This document shows positions 15,568 through 22,791 of a stretch of 22,862 nt of DNA, piece after piece. Location of the stretch: positions 1-22,862 of the forward strand of contig JAEWYT010000192.1 in assembly GCA_023458595.1 (NCBI GenBank), read 5' to 3'. Origin of the DNA: Pseudomonadota bacterium. GTDB taxonomy: Bacteria; Pseudomonadota; Alphaproteobacteria; Rhizobiales; Tepidamorphaceae. How positions within the stretch are numbered: the stretch's first letter is position 1; every line of letters starts with the position of its first letter. The translations under genes were made by a program, and so were the position numbers. The notes beneath the pieces are model-generated. The model saw only the letters and a program-made list of their open reading frames with translations. It was not told the DNA's origin and made no database searches.

Positions 15568-16704
15568 CTAGTTTACTTGCTGCGCGGAAACCGCTGCCGC
15601 ATGGGCCTCGGAGAGGGGACTCTCCTGCAGGTAGACGACGATCGCGAAGCGGCCCGCGGGATCCTTCACCGCGTTCGACCCCAGCACGTCGATCAGATCG
15701 GGCACCGCCTCCCACGCCTTCCAGGCGCCGAGATCGGCGACGACGAAGCCGGCCATGGGCTTGTGTGCGTGTATGAACGATCGATAGGCACGCACGATCC
15801 TGTCTCGCCACAACGCGCCGCGCGCATTGCCGTGAACGCTCAGCGCCAGCAATGCCGCCTCGATTTCCGCAACGCTCCGATCCGGATCGGTAAGATACAT
15901 CTTCTCGATCCTGGCAATCCGTTCCTGCCCGCCCAGCTCCAGATCGGCGGCGATCAGCGCAGCGAGGTTTTTCGCGTCATTGGACGCCCACGCATCTGAA
16001 AGTTCCCTTTCGATCGCCGCAGCGTCGTCGGCATCGCCTGTAATCCCGAGAAGCAGAAGGTAGGCGTCGCGCCGCTCGGCCAAGGCCGGATCGTTGATCC
16101 AACCGCGCACGTCTTCGACTTCGATCACGGGTTTGAGCGACGGCATCGCGTCGTAGGGTGCGCGCGCCAGCTCCTCGAACGCAATTTTCGCGACAAGCGG
16201 ATCGGCGCTTTCAAGTTGCGGCAGAAGGAGGTCTATCCGCGCCGGCCAGTTGGTGCTGTCGGGGACCGCCTGCGCCGTGCTCGACAATGGCCAGGCAACC
16301 GACTTGCCGCTCGAGCGGCCGTCGTTCGTGGCTACGAGTTGCCGCAGCCAAGCCGAATAGCGCACGCCGATCTTGCCGAGGTTCGTCCATCGCGCCGACA
16401 GCCCGTTGCGGGCAAGCAGGAACGTTTCGCCGCCTTGCGTACCAAGCTGGCCCGCCACGCCGGACAGGCCTTCCACGGGCATCCCGACGACACCTTTGCC
16501 CTTGATTACCTCGGTGACCTGAAGCCCCCCTCCGCCGTGTACCGGCGAGGCCAGCACAACCACATCGGCGGCATCGAGTTTCTGCGCGGTGGTCACCGAA
16601 ACCGCCGACAGGCAGATGATGCACGCAAGCGCCGAGCCGGCGGAACCGGTCAACAATGCCGCCGGCAGGAGCAATCGCGCCAATTCGCGGACCAAGGTCG
16701 ACAT
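15568..16704 (-). CDS. Secreted helical-repeat-like hypothetical protein with CxxC at its N-terminus
   Basis: A signal peptide (LARLLLPAALLTGSAGSALA) is followed directly by a CIIC motif at residues 28-31. Residues 45-110 are beta-rich and contain a repeated Gly motif (PVHGGGGLQVTEVIKGKGVVGMP). Residues 150-370 look like stacked short helices (IDLLLPQLESADPLVAKIAFEELARAPYDAMPSLKPVIE), similar in feel to HEAT repeats. The lipobox is poor, so a soluble secreted protein is more likely than a lipoprotein. The ATG at 16704 has only a weak site, GGGGAA. It is separated from DUF3604 by 13 bases and from the PPIase by 12, so it is clearly in the operon. I recognise no catalytic motif; the CxxC could bind metal or form a redox pair. 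Confidence 0.72.
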   Translation of the reverse strand: MSTLVRELARLLLPAALLTGSAGSALACIICLSAVSVTTAQKLDAADVVVLASPVHGGGGLQVTEVIKGKGVVGMPVEGLSGVAGQLGTQGGETFLLARNGLSARWTNLGKIGVRYSAWLRQLVATNDGRSSGKSVAWPLSSTAQAVPDSTNWPARIDLLLPQLESADPLVAKIAFEELARAPYDAMPSLKPVIEVEDVRGWINDPALAERRDAYLLLLGITGDADDAAAIERELSDAWASNDAKNLAALIAADLELGGQERIARIEKMYLTDPDRSVAEIEAALLALSVHGNARGALWRDRIVRAYRSFIHAHKPMAGFVVADLGAWKAWEAVPDLIDVLGSNAVKDPAGRFAIVVYLQESPLSEAHAAAVSAQQVN

Positions 16705-16717
16705 GGTCGTTCCCCGG

Positions 16718-19030
16718 CTACTCGGGAACCGACGCTCCCGTCACTTCCGTGCCCAGGAACACCGGTGGCTCGACGACCTCGTAATTGGCGTAGCCGAACT
16801 CGTTGCTTCGGGCAAAGACGTGACCGACCGCGCCTTTGTCGTCGCTGTGACCGGCGGGCTTGTAGACCTTGTAGGTATAATCCCGATTGCCGAAGTTGGT
16901 GACCAACTTCCCGTCTGCGATCGAATACGCGCTGTTCGGATAGCCGAGATAGGAGTGGGACGGCAGGTCGCCGAATTCCGATGGCTGGGGAATGCGCGGA
17001 TCGACGTTCATGATCAGCAGCAGACCGTCACTGGTCCATCGGGTCTTCATCAGGCCGCCTGTCACGGCGTTCTTCAGCCAGAGGTATTTGCCCGTAACGA
17101 GCGACTTGAGTTCGTCGTCGTTGAGTGCGACGGCGCCTTGCCTTTCCAGATCCTCGACGGTGCGCCCGGCCACGGCCTTGGCGCGCGCTTCTGCCGTCGG
17201 GGTGTACCAGATCGGCGAGGACCAGGCACGCTCCTGAACCGTTGCCGGAACCGTCTCGGGCGGGGGGACACCGAGCTCCTTCGCCTGGATCGTGGTCCAG
17301 CGCGGCGTCGGAATGGCCAGGGCCCGGGCATAGTAGAAGGCGTCGAGCGAGGGATCGAAGTCCGGATCGGACCAATAGCCGAGCAGCTCTGTCTTTCCCG
17401 TCGTGTCGTCGTAGGTCGCGCTGACGAGGTCCACGGTCGACTGAATGGCCGGAACCTTTCCGAATACATCAGGCTCGCGATCGCCGGACCAGACGACATC
17501 GTAGACCTTTTCGAAACTCTGACCATCCTTGGACCAGCCCTTGACGATCTGGATTCGGTCGAGATTGGCGGCCGAAGGATCCTTGAGCGCCCAGACGACG
17601 AACCGCGGCACGGAGTCGCCCGAACGCGTGACGACCGGCGGCGCTGGCAGGTCGGCGCCCATCGGCACGGCGCTGCTATAGGCGAGCTTCACCCAATCGT
17701 CGTTCTTGACCATCCCGCCGTCGAAATTCCAGCCGCCGAAGAAGCGCAATTGCATACGGGGGCCGCTGGTCGCGAAGGTCTCCTTGCGCTGCATCGCCTC
17801 GAACAGGGAGGCGCGCGTGTTCTCGTCGGCCCACAACCCGGTCAGTCCAGCGGGATTCTCGAAGCGCACGTCCATACCGGTGAAGTTATGGCCGGCCATA
17901 CGCTCCTTCATCGTCCCGTCGAGCCGGGCGTGACCGCCGTAGAAATTCTCCTGGCGGTAGGGAACGCCCGTGTTGTGGGAGTCGGATCCGCCGACGATGC
18001 CGGTCTTGTAGGGGTTGTAGCCCTTGGCCTGCTGCATCGCGATGCCGTCCTTCAGCGCCTGGCGCACGAAGCTGCCGCCGATGGTGATGAACGCGTCCTC
18101 GGGATTGCCGAGCAGGAAGTTGAGGATCTCGTAGTTGGCGAATTCGTCGTTGGGCGAGAGCAGCGGGTGGGTCTCGGAAGCGCCTTTGATCTGCTTGATC
18201 TCGGTCAGGCGCTCGTTGCGGTCGCGCGCCTCTGCCCAGGCTTTGTCGATCGGTCGGCCCTGGAAATCGACCTCGGTCGGATACATCAGTCCGCCGGAGA
18301 CGTTGGCGTTGTGCGAGATCGCGAGAAGCTCGATGCCCGTCTTGCGCTGTTCGTCCATCCAGTCCCACAGATCCGACGGCGTCTGGCTCTCCAGCGAGCT
18401 GAACGGCCGCGCCGGAACCTTGGCGCAATCCTTGAAGAAGACGTTGCGGTGCATGTTCCGGTAGTTGGGCGTAGACGTCCATTCGTATGAGCAAAATGCC
18501 GTGAACTTGCCCGGCTCGTTGGCCTCGTCAGCGGCCTTGTTGTTGGCCTGCCAGACTGTGTCGGAGACTTCTGGTTGCACCAGCGCCTCAATCGGCTTTT
18601 CCTCGATCATGCTTGTGCCGAGCCACAGGTAGATGCGCTGGATATCGGCGGCATCGTGCACCTGGAGATCCTTGGCAATCGCAAGCTTGCTGATCGGCGA
18701 TTCTGGGTCGTTCGAAAGCCGTACGACGCCGGCATATTCGGAGTGGTCGGTTACTCCCATCCAGTCGAGCGGCGTGGTGATCTGGATGTCATAGCCAAGC
18801 GGATGCTTTATCGGCTCGCCCTTCGCGTACTTGTAGGCGTCTGCGGGGCCGGTGATGTGATTTCCGAAAATGTAGGCGTCGAAGGACCAGCTGGTGTGGA
18901 CGTGGGTCTCGCCGAAGAAGGCCTGCCGGTCGGCTGGATCCTGCGCTGCGGCCATCGAACTCCAAATTCCCGCCAACACGGTCGGCACGAAAAGGGCTCC
19001 AGGCAGAATCCTAGTGCGAATCGTGTTCAT
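16718..19030 (-). CDS. DUF3604 secreted PHP-like metalloprotein
   Basis: This 770-residue protein has a signal peptide (cleavage near A29) and the DUF3604 motif set. GETHVHTSWSFDA starts at 40, VTDHSEYAGV at 93, AISHNANVSGG at 237 and GGSDSHN at 347-353. The His and Asp residues in these match the metal sites of PHP-type phosphoesterases (HxH, DH, and a later H), so a di- or tri-nuclear metal hydrolase in the periplasm is likely; the substrate is not known. The sequence beyond residue 400 contains further Trp/Tyr-rich domains and ends without a membrane segment. The start follows AGAGGAAG. It is the first gene of a six-gene minus-strand cluster that also encodes a HupE-like permease and a PPIase, and is divergent from an AraC-family gene. 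Confidence 0.9.
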   Translation of the reverse strand: MNTIRTRILPGALFVPTVLAGIWSSMAAAQDPADRQAFFGETHVHTSWSFDAYIFGNHITGPADAYKYAKGEPIKHPLGYDIQITTPLDWMGVTDHSEYAGVVRLSNDPESPISKLAIAKDLQVHDAADIQRIYLWLGTSMIEEKPIEALVQPEVSDTVWQANNKAADEANEPGKFTAFCSYEWTSTPNYRNMHRNVFFKDCAKVPARPFSSLESQTPSDLWDWMDEQRKTGIELLAISHNANVSGGLMYPTEVDFQGRPIDKAWAEARDRNERLTEIKQIKGASETHPLLSPNDEFANYEILNFLLGNPEDAFITIGGSFVRQALKDGIAMQQAKGYNPYKTGIVGGSDSHNTGVPYRQENFYGGHARLDGTMKERMAGHNFTGMDVRFENPAGLTGLWADENTRASLFEAMQRKETFATSGPRMQLRFFGGWNFDGGMVKNDDWVKLAYSSAVPMGADLPAPPVVTRSGDSVPRFVVWALKDPSAANLDRIQIVKGWSKDGQSFEKVYDVVWSGDREPDVFGKVPAIQSTVDLVSATYDDTTGKTELLGYWSDPDFDPSLDAFYYARALAIPTPRWTTIQAKELGVPPPETVPATVQERAWSSPIWYTPTAEARAKAVAGRTVEDLERQGAVALNDDELKSLVTGKYLWLKNAVTGGLMKTRWTSDGLLLIMNVDPRIPQPSEFGDLPSHSYLGYPNSAYSIADGKLVTNFGNRDYTYKVYKPAGHSDDKGAVGHVFARSNEFGYANYEVVEPPVFLGTEVTGASVPE

Positions 19031-19127
19031 TGTGGCTTCCTCTTGCCTGCTCGCAAGGTGATCCGAGCACGACCTTTTATGGGGTCACTTCAGGGAAAGA
19101 AGATCATAGTATGCCGGCTCAAACAAA

Positions 19128-19149
19128 CCATTTTACGCCACATAAATGG
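19128..19149. promoter_or_regulatory. Inverted repeat in the DUF3604/AraC divergent region, candidate operator
   Basis: CCATTT and AAATGG, ten bases apart, form a perfect six-base inverted repeat 13 bases before the AraC-type start codon. The 132-bp region must contain both promoters, and AraC-type regulators commonly bind there. The match is short, so chance is possible. Confidence 0.3.
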
Positions 19150-19162
19150 ATTGGAATCGGTC

Positions 19163-20191
19163 ATGCATCGCCAGGTTCCGGTAATCTCGGTAACGGCCCT
19201 CGCCGGCGTTCCGGATTTCGTAAGGGCGCTATATGGAGAACGGACTTTGCTTCGCGCCAAACGGGAAGCAAATCTCGATCTTGAGGCGATTTCGGACCCG
19301 GACGCGTTCATGCCGCATACCGTCATGTCGCGCTTCGTATACGCGATTGAACGTAACGCGGCGCAGTCGGACTTCGGCCTGGTTGTCGCGCCGCACCTAT
19401 CCATTCGGAACTACGGGTGCTGGGGAAATTATCTGCTTGGCGCCGATACGCTTGCCGGCGCCATCGAGCGTGGAATTCGGGCGAGCCGGTTTCACAGCAG
19501 CGACGAGTGCGTAATGCTTGACGTCGCCGATGGTGTGGCGCGGATCAGCTATCCAAGCGCGGCCAAGGGAAAGGAGGGATATCCGCATATTGCCTGCGGG
19601 GTTGTGGGCATCTTGCTCAGTATTTGCCGGGAGTATCTTCCTGCCCATTGGCATCCTTTCCGGGTGGAGCTCGATTTTCCAAAACCCGCCACACCCTCGG
19701 CGTACGAGGAGCAGTTCCGGTGTCCGGTCTGGTTCGATGCCGCTGCGCCCGCAGTTTGCATCAACGCTCGCCAATTGTCGCTGACCCGCAAACGCCCGGA
19801 CTTCGAGAGGCTCTTGACGTTGAGCGATGTCGCGGGATCACGCGACGGTCTACGCGATCCGGACTTCTCCGCAGTTGTTGCCGAGCAGGTGCGCTTGCAG
19901 CTGATCAGCGGCAGCGCAACAATCGACAACATTGCTAGGGTGCTGGACACGAGCGTAAGGAGTCTGCAGCGGGAACTGAACCGGTGCGGGGCCAGTTTTC
20001 GCGATATCACCTCCGCGGTGCGGACGAGGCGGGCTGCCGACCTGCTGAGAGAAACCGATATTTCGATCACGCAGATATCGGCCGATCTCGGTTATTCTGC
20101 CCCGGCCCACTTTGCACGAGCCTTCCGAAAAGTAACGGGTCGATCGCCTCGGGATTACCGAGGAAATTGCCGACAGCTTATGGACGACTGA
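19163..20191 (+). CDS. AraC-family transcriptional regulator with arabinose-binding-like (PF12625-type) N-terminal domain
   Basis: The 342-residue protein has a C-terminal pair of helix-turn-helix motifs: TIDNIARVLDTSVRSLQRELNRCG at about 253-276 and SITQISADLGYSAPAHFARAFRKVTGRSPRDYR at about 301-333. The second carries the AraC signature. The N-terminal 200 residues match the layout of the long AraC_binding_2/arabinose-type domain found in regulators of fatty-acid, amino-acid and aromatic metabolism (LTLSxx-type link near 217). A small molecule probably binds there. ATG 19163 was chosen because it begins the conserved part; its binding site is weak. The frame is open far to the left, across the DUF3604 gene on the other strand, without a start signal. 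Its divergent position suggests that it controls the DUF3604 operon. Confidence 0.85.
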   Translation: MHRQVPVISVTALAGVPDFVRALYGERTLLRAKREANLDLEAISDPDAFMPHTVMSRFVYAIERNAAQSDFGLVVAPHLSIRNYGCWGNYLLGADTLAGAIERGIRASRFHSSDECVMLDVADGVARISYPSAAKGKEGYPHIACGVVGILLSICREYLPAHWHPFRVELDFPKPATPSAYEEQFRCPVWFDAAAPAVCINARQLSLTRKRPDFERLLTLSDVAGSRDGLRDPDFSAVVAEQVRLQLISGSATIDNIARVLDTSVRSLQRELNRCGASFRDITSAVRTRRAADLLRETDISITQISADLGYSAPAHFARAFRKVTGRSPRDYRGNCRQLMDD

Positions 20192-20596
20192 AGCGGTATT
20201 CAGCGCATCCGCTTCGGGCCAATCCCGAGACGTTGATCCAATGTGTTGAAATGTCCGCTATCGCTTGCGAGGCTCCAGGAGCTGACGGTCTGCCACCGGC
20301 CCCGCAATCGCGTCATTGGTGTTTCCGTGTGATTGATGGAACGCTGTTGCACGAATTAGGTCTTGAGTAACTGCTTGGAACCCCGTCTTCGCCTTGCTGG
20401 GCACCGCCTCTGGGACCCGCCGTTGATGCGAGCGGTGTTTGCCGCGCGGCATCTGGTAGAGAGTGGCTTCCCAGATTGTGTTACTCAGCGTCGATGGAAA
20501 GCATATAATTGCATTCCGCGCTCCACCTTCGACGAATACTTCCATTTTGGAGTTTATATATGATAATGTCCTTTATCAAATACAGAAGGAATTGCC
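20192..20596. other. 405-bp gene-poor region, AT-rich at its right end, possible mobile-element remnant
   Basis: I see no supported gene. A minus-strand frame at 20258-20545 has an ATG but no ribosome binding site, and a plus-strand frame shadows it. The sequence GCTGTTGCACGAATTAG near 20343 is reminiscent of IS5-family terminal repeats, but no matching copy is seen, so that is a weak hint. The last 60 bases are AT-rich and contain a promoter-like segment with the inverted repeat TGATAA-TGTCCT-TTATCA (20561-20578), which would serve the following gene. Confidence 0.45.
20540..20578 (+). promoter_or_regulatory. Candidate promoter with inverted-repeat operator for the membrane-protein/integrase operon
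   Basis: TTCCAT (20540-20545) and GATAAT (20562-20567) are 16 bases apart and could form -35 and -10 boxes. The perfect inverted repeat TGATAA, six bases, TTATCA (20561-20578) overlaps the -10. The stretch is the most AT-rich of the neighbourhood. The start codon follows 19 bases later. Confidence 0.35.
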
Positions 20597-20992
20597 GTGT
20601 ACCGTCTTCTCGGAGAGCCTTGGAAGATCGCGATAGTCATTTGTGTTCTGGTAGTGGGACACTTCACTTGGATATGGTTTAGCCAAGACCCAACAATTTC
20701 ACAGCGGTTTGGGGCAGCGCTTATTGTTTTGGGAATCGCTGTTGCCGCTCGTGGGCTATTGAGAGAGGGCATTGACGTATCGGTGCGTCGTCAGATGCCT
20801 AAGCATCCGGGAATTTTTCTGGGCGGCCCGAAACTCACGGAAGAGTTCCACGCTCATGTGACCAAGGTCGCGCCCGAGATCGAGAAGGACGTAAAAGCGG
20901 AAAGGAGCTGGGGCGTGTGGCTGATAGTGGTCGGCACCGCGCTCACCGGCTACGGAGACTTATTGGCAAGGGCGGCGGGGATCGGCGGATGA
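20597..20992 (+). CDS. Small three-helix membrane protein upstream of integrase (131 aa)
   Basis: Three hydrophobic segments are visible: WKIAIVICVLVVGHFTWIWF (about 9-28), FGAALIVLGIAVAARGLL (38-55), and SWGVWLIVVGTALTGYGDLL (104-123). Between the second and third is a charged loop with an acidic, amphipathic part (LTEEFHAHVTKVAPEIEKDVKAERS). The start is GTG with GAAGGA seven bases upstream; no in-frame ATG exists nearby. The stop overlaps the recombinase start by ATGA, a tight coupling. I do not recognise the family. Small membrane proteins in front of tyrosine recombinases are sometimes part of a mobile-element cassette, but there is no proof of cooperation here. Confidence 0.72.
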   Translation: MYRLLGEPWKIAIVICVLVVGHFTWIWFSQDPTISQRFGAALIVLGIAVAARGLLREGIDVSVRRQMPKHPGIFLGGPKLTEEFHAHVTKVAPEIEKDVKAERSWGVWLIVVGTALTGYGDLLARAAGIGG

Positions 20993-21945
20993 CCCAACTC
21001 GTCACCTTCCCCTCCCCACAGCTCCCTGCGCTCATTAACGCGGCCGATCCCGCCGCACGGCTCCGCTTCCTAGAGTTTTTCACCGTCAACATCCGCAACC
21101 AGAACACGCGGCGCGCTTACCGGCTAGCGTCGGCTGAATTCCTAGCGTGGTGCATCGGGCATGGGGTGGGTTCGCTTGGCGCTATTCAGCCGATTCATGT
21201 GGCCGCTTGGGTCGAGGAAGTGACGCGTGATTGTTCCGTCCCTACGGCCAAACAACGTTTGGCAGCCGTACGGCACCTGTTCGACTGGTTGGTGACGGGG
21301 CATGTGGTAGCCGTAAACCCAGCTCATGCGGTGCGTGGCCCGAAGCACTCTGTCAGCAAGGGCAAGACGCCAGTGCTTTCGCCTGCGGAAGCGCGGCAGC
21401 TCATTGACACGATCGACGTGTCGACGGTCATCGGTTTGAGAGACCGCGCGCTGATCGGGCTCATGGTCTATTCCTTCGCCCGTGTAGGCGCGGCGCTCAC
21501 TATGAAGGTAGAGGACGTGTTCACGCAGGATCGGCGTTTGTGGGTCCGACTGCATGAGAAAGGTGGCAAGCGGCACGAGATGCCCTGCCACCACAATCTC
21601 GATGCCTGGCTGCACGCCTATCTGGACGGCACCAGAATTGCCGGCGACGCGAACGGGCCACTGTTTCGCACGGTCGCGCGCGGCACGCGGGAACTGTCTG
21701 ATCGTCCTCTCCCGCAGGCAAACGCTTGGGCGATGATTCGCCGGCGCGCCGCCGCGGCCGGCATCGAGACCAAAGTCGGCAACCACACGTTCCGGGCCAC
21801 CGGCATCACGGCCCATCTCATGAACGGCGGCACGCTGGAGAATGCCGCCGCGATGGCCAACCATTCCTCGACGCGAACGACGCAGCTTTACGATCGTCGT
21901 CGGGATAGCATCACGCTCGATGAGGTGGAGCGCGTCCTGATCTAG
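20989..21945 (+). CDS. Tyrosine recombinase / phage-type integrase
   Basis: This 318-residue protein has the usual two-domain plan. An N-terminal core-binding SAM-like region (about 20-115) includes NTRRAYRLASAEFLAWC and TAKQRLAAVRHLFDWLV. A catalytic domain follows with R165 in YSFARVGAAL, a lysine in the strand turn KGGKR (K191 or K194), H266-T-F-R269 in GNHTFRATGI, H292 in MANHSS and the nucleophile Y301 in TTQLYDRR. All catalytic residues are present, so it should be active. It breaks and rejoins DNA at specific sites and may integrate or excise an element. Start ATG 20989 overlaps the preceding membrane-protein stop. No attachment site pair or tRNA was found near it. It is XerC/D-like in size but not adjacent to a chromosome-type dif site. 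Confidence 0.92.
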   Translation: MTQLVTFPSPQLPALINAADPAARLRFLEFFTVNIRNQNTRRAYRLASAEFLAWCIGHGVGSLGAIQPIHVAAWVEEVTRDCSVPTAKQRLAAVRHLFDWLVTGHVVAVNPAHAVRGPKHSVSKGKTPVLSPAEARQLIDTIDVSTVIGLRDRALIGLMVYSFARVGAALTMKVEDVFTQDRRLWVRLHEKGGKRHEMPCHHNLDAWLHAYLDGTRIAGDANGPLFRTVARGTRELSDRPLPQANAWAMIRRRAAAAGIETKVGNHTFRATGITAHLMNGGTLENAAAMANHSSTRTTQLYDRRRDSITLDEVERVLI

Positions 21946-21960
21946 GCGAGGGAGAACATC

Positions 21961-22149
21961 ATGCCCAGCGGCTACGAGAAATCGCCCGACTATGGAGGCC
22001 CGGAGCCGACCAGAAAGGGGATCGTTGTTCTGATTATTGTTGTTGCCGCGCTTTCAGCGGGGCTCGCTTATCTGGTTGTCTCCTGGCGTGACATTCCTGG
22101 AAATCTGTTTCGCATTGTCAGAATTTTCTGGTCAGGATTCGCGGCCTGA
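21961..22149 (+). CDS. Small single-helix membrane protein (62 aa)
   Basis: The ATG has GAGGGAG seven bases upstream. The N-terminal 18 residues are polar (MPSGYEKSPDYGGPEPTRK). Residues 20-41 (GIVVLIIVVAALSAGLAYLVVS) form one membrane helix, and the C-terminus is basic and amphipathic (WRDIPGNLFRIVRIFWSGF). It starts 15 bases after the recombinase stop and probably shares its transcript. There is no known family match. Single-helix proteins of this kind may be holin-like, toxin-like or membrane adaptors; I cannot choose. Confidence 0.62.
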   Translation: MPSGYEKSPDYGGPEPTRKGIVVLIIVVAALSAGLAYLVVSWRDIPGNLFRIVRIFWSGFAA

Positions 22150-22174
22150 ATCATAATATGACTAGACTGGTCAG
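22128..22174. promoter_or_regulatory. Repeated CTGGTCAG half-sites and near-palindrome before the Phd gene
   Basis: CTGGTCAG occurs at 22128-22135 and again at 22167-22174. The second copy is part of a 15-base near-palindrome TGACTAG-A-CTGGTCA (22159-22173, one mismatched pair). It lies just before the antitoxin's TGGAGG binding site. Phd-type antitoxins bind such sites to repress their own operon, so this is a candidate operator. A CATAAT -10-like hexamer is at 22152-22157. Confidence 0.45.
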
Positions 22175-22188
22175 ATTGGAGGTCGCCA

Positions 22189-22512
22189 ATGTTGAAAACA
22201 CACCCGAGAAAAGGAACCGGAAGCGGGCGTCGGAAGTCGGTCGCCAGCCTGTCTCGTTTTCATGGCTGGCGCCTACAAGATGCCAAGGCGAAGTTCAGCG
22301 AAGTCGTACGCCTCGCTCGGGAAAGCGGCCCACAGCGAGTAACAGTACATGGACGCGATGCGGTGGTGGTCGTATCGGCTGAGGAGTTTGCCCGGATCTA
22401 TCCGTCAGCCACCCAACCCAGTCTCGGTGAACTGCTGGCAACTTCGCCGCTGCGCGATATCGAGTTTGAACAGGCGTCGACAGAAGCGCCGGTGCGGGAC
22501 GTGGAAATTTGA
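22189..22512 (+). CDS. Phd/YefM-family antitoxin
   Basis: The central part, WRLQDAKAKFSEVVRLARESGPQRVTVHGRDAVVVVSAEEFARI at about 27-70, is a clear Phd/YefM DNA-binding fold. The C-terminus (PSLGELLATSPLRDIEFE, acidic) is the usual toxin-wrapping tail. The N-terminus carries about 25 extra basic residues (MLKTHPRKGTGSGRRKS) not normal for the family, perhaps an added DNA-binding tail. The start is supported by TGGAGG at the correct distance. The stop overlaps the following PIN toxin frame by a few bases, the normal arrangement for a toxin-antitoxin pair. Because the toxin is truncated, this may be an orphan antitoxin. Confidence 0.85.
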   Translation: MLKTHPRKGTGSGRRKSVASLSRFHGWRLQDAKAKFSEVVRLARESGPQRVTVHGRDAVVVVSAEEFARIYPSATQPSLGELLATSPLRDIEFEQASTEAPVRDVEI

Positions 22513-22637
22513 GGGGCTGGCTGCTCGACACCAACGTTATCTCCGAGCTTCGCAAATCAGCCTGTCATCGAGCCGTTCGCGCCTTCGTTGATGCCCAAAA
22601 CCCGGCCACTCTTTTTCTCAGTGAAGTAACATTTTGA
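22509..22637 (+). pseudogene. Truncated PIN-domain toxin (VapC/FitB-like), N-terminal 42 residues
   Basis: The frame overlaps the antitoxin stop and begins LRGWLLDTNVISELRKS, the diagnostic start of PIN toxins, with the first catalytic Asp in DTN. It continues RAFVDAQNPATLFLSEVTF and then meets TGA. Intact relatives run on for about 130 residues, with further acidic residues and the AEIRFGI helix. The stop codon is provided by the end of the inserted IS3-type element, so truncation is due to insertion. The start is a TTG at 22509 with a weak binding site. Lacking three of the four acidic residues of the active site, the product should not be a functional RNase. Confidence 0.82.
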
Positions 22638-22787
22638 GCTGCTCCCCGTCTTTGGATCGCCCCGGGCAGGAACTTCCGGGGTGGGTGAGCTGCTCCCCGT
22701 CTTTGGATCGCCCCGGGCAGGAACTTCCGGGGTGGGTGAGCTGCTCCCCGTCTTTGGATCGCCCCGGGCAGGAACTTCCGGGGTGGG
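22635..22787. repeat. Three exact tandem copies of a 51-bp unit at the IS end
   Basis: Copies occupy 22635-22685, 22686-22736 and 22737-22787, with no difference between them. The unit begins TGAGCTGCTCCCCGTC and ends TTCCGGGGTGGG, and it contains the inverted CCCCGGG/CCGGGG pairing segment. Because 51 is divisible by three, an open frame of 17-residue repeats appears on the minus strand; it is a by-product. Each copy carries the apparent terminal sequence, so there may be three possible element ends. Confidence 0.9.
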
Positions 22788-22791
22788 TGGC

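Noticed and set aside
14779..15999. 406-codon plus-strand frame opposite the PPIase and secreted helical protein
   Set aside because: It spans two real genes and their junction on the other strand, which marks it as a shadow.
16589..18490. 633-codon open frame on the plus strand opposite DUF3604
   Set aside because: It has low-complexity Arg/Gly/Val composition and no start signal, and it lies antisense to a protein with metal-binding motifs.
20258..20545. 95-codon minus-strand frame with an ATG
   Set aside because: It has no ribosome binding site and no recognisable motif, and a competing frame runs on the other strand; kept as part of the gene-poor stretch.
22635..22787. CRISPR array
   Set aside because: The 51-bp units are directly adjacent with no spacers, so this is a tandem repeat, not repeat-spacer DNA.
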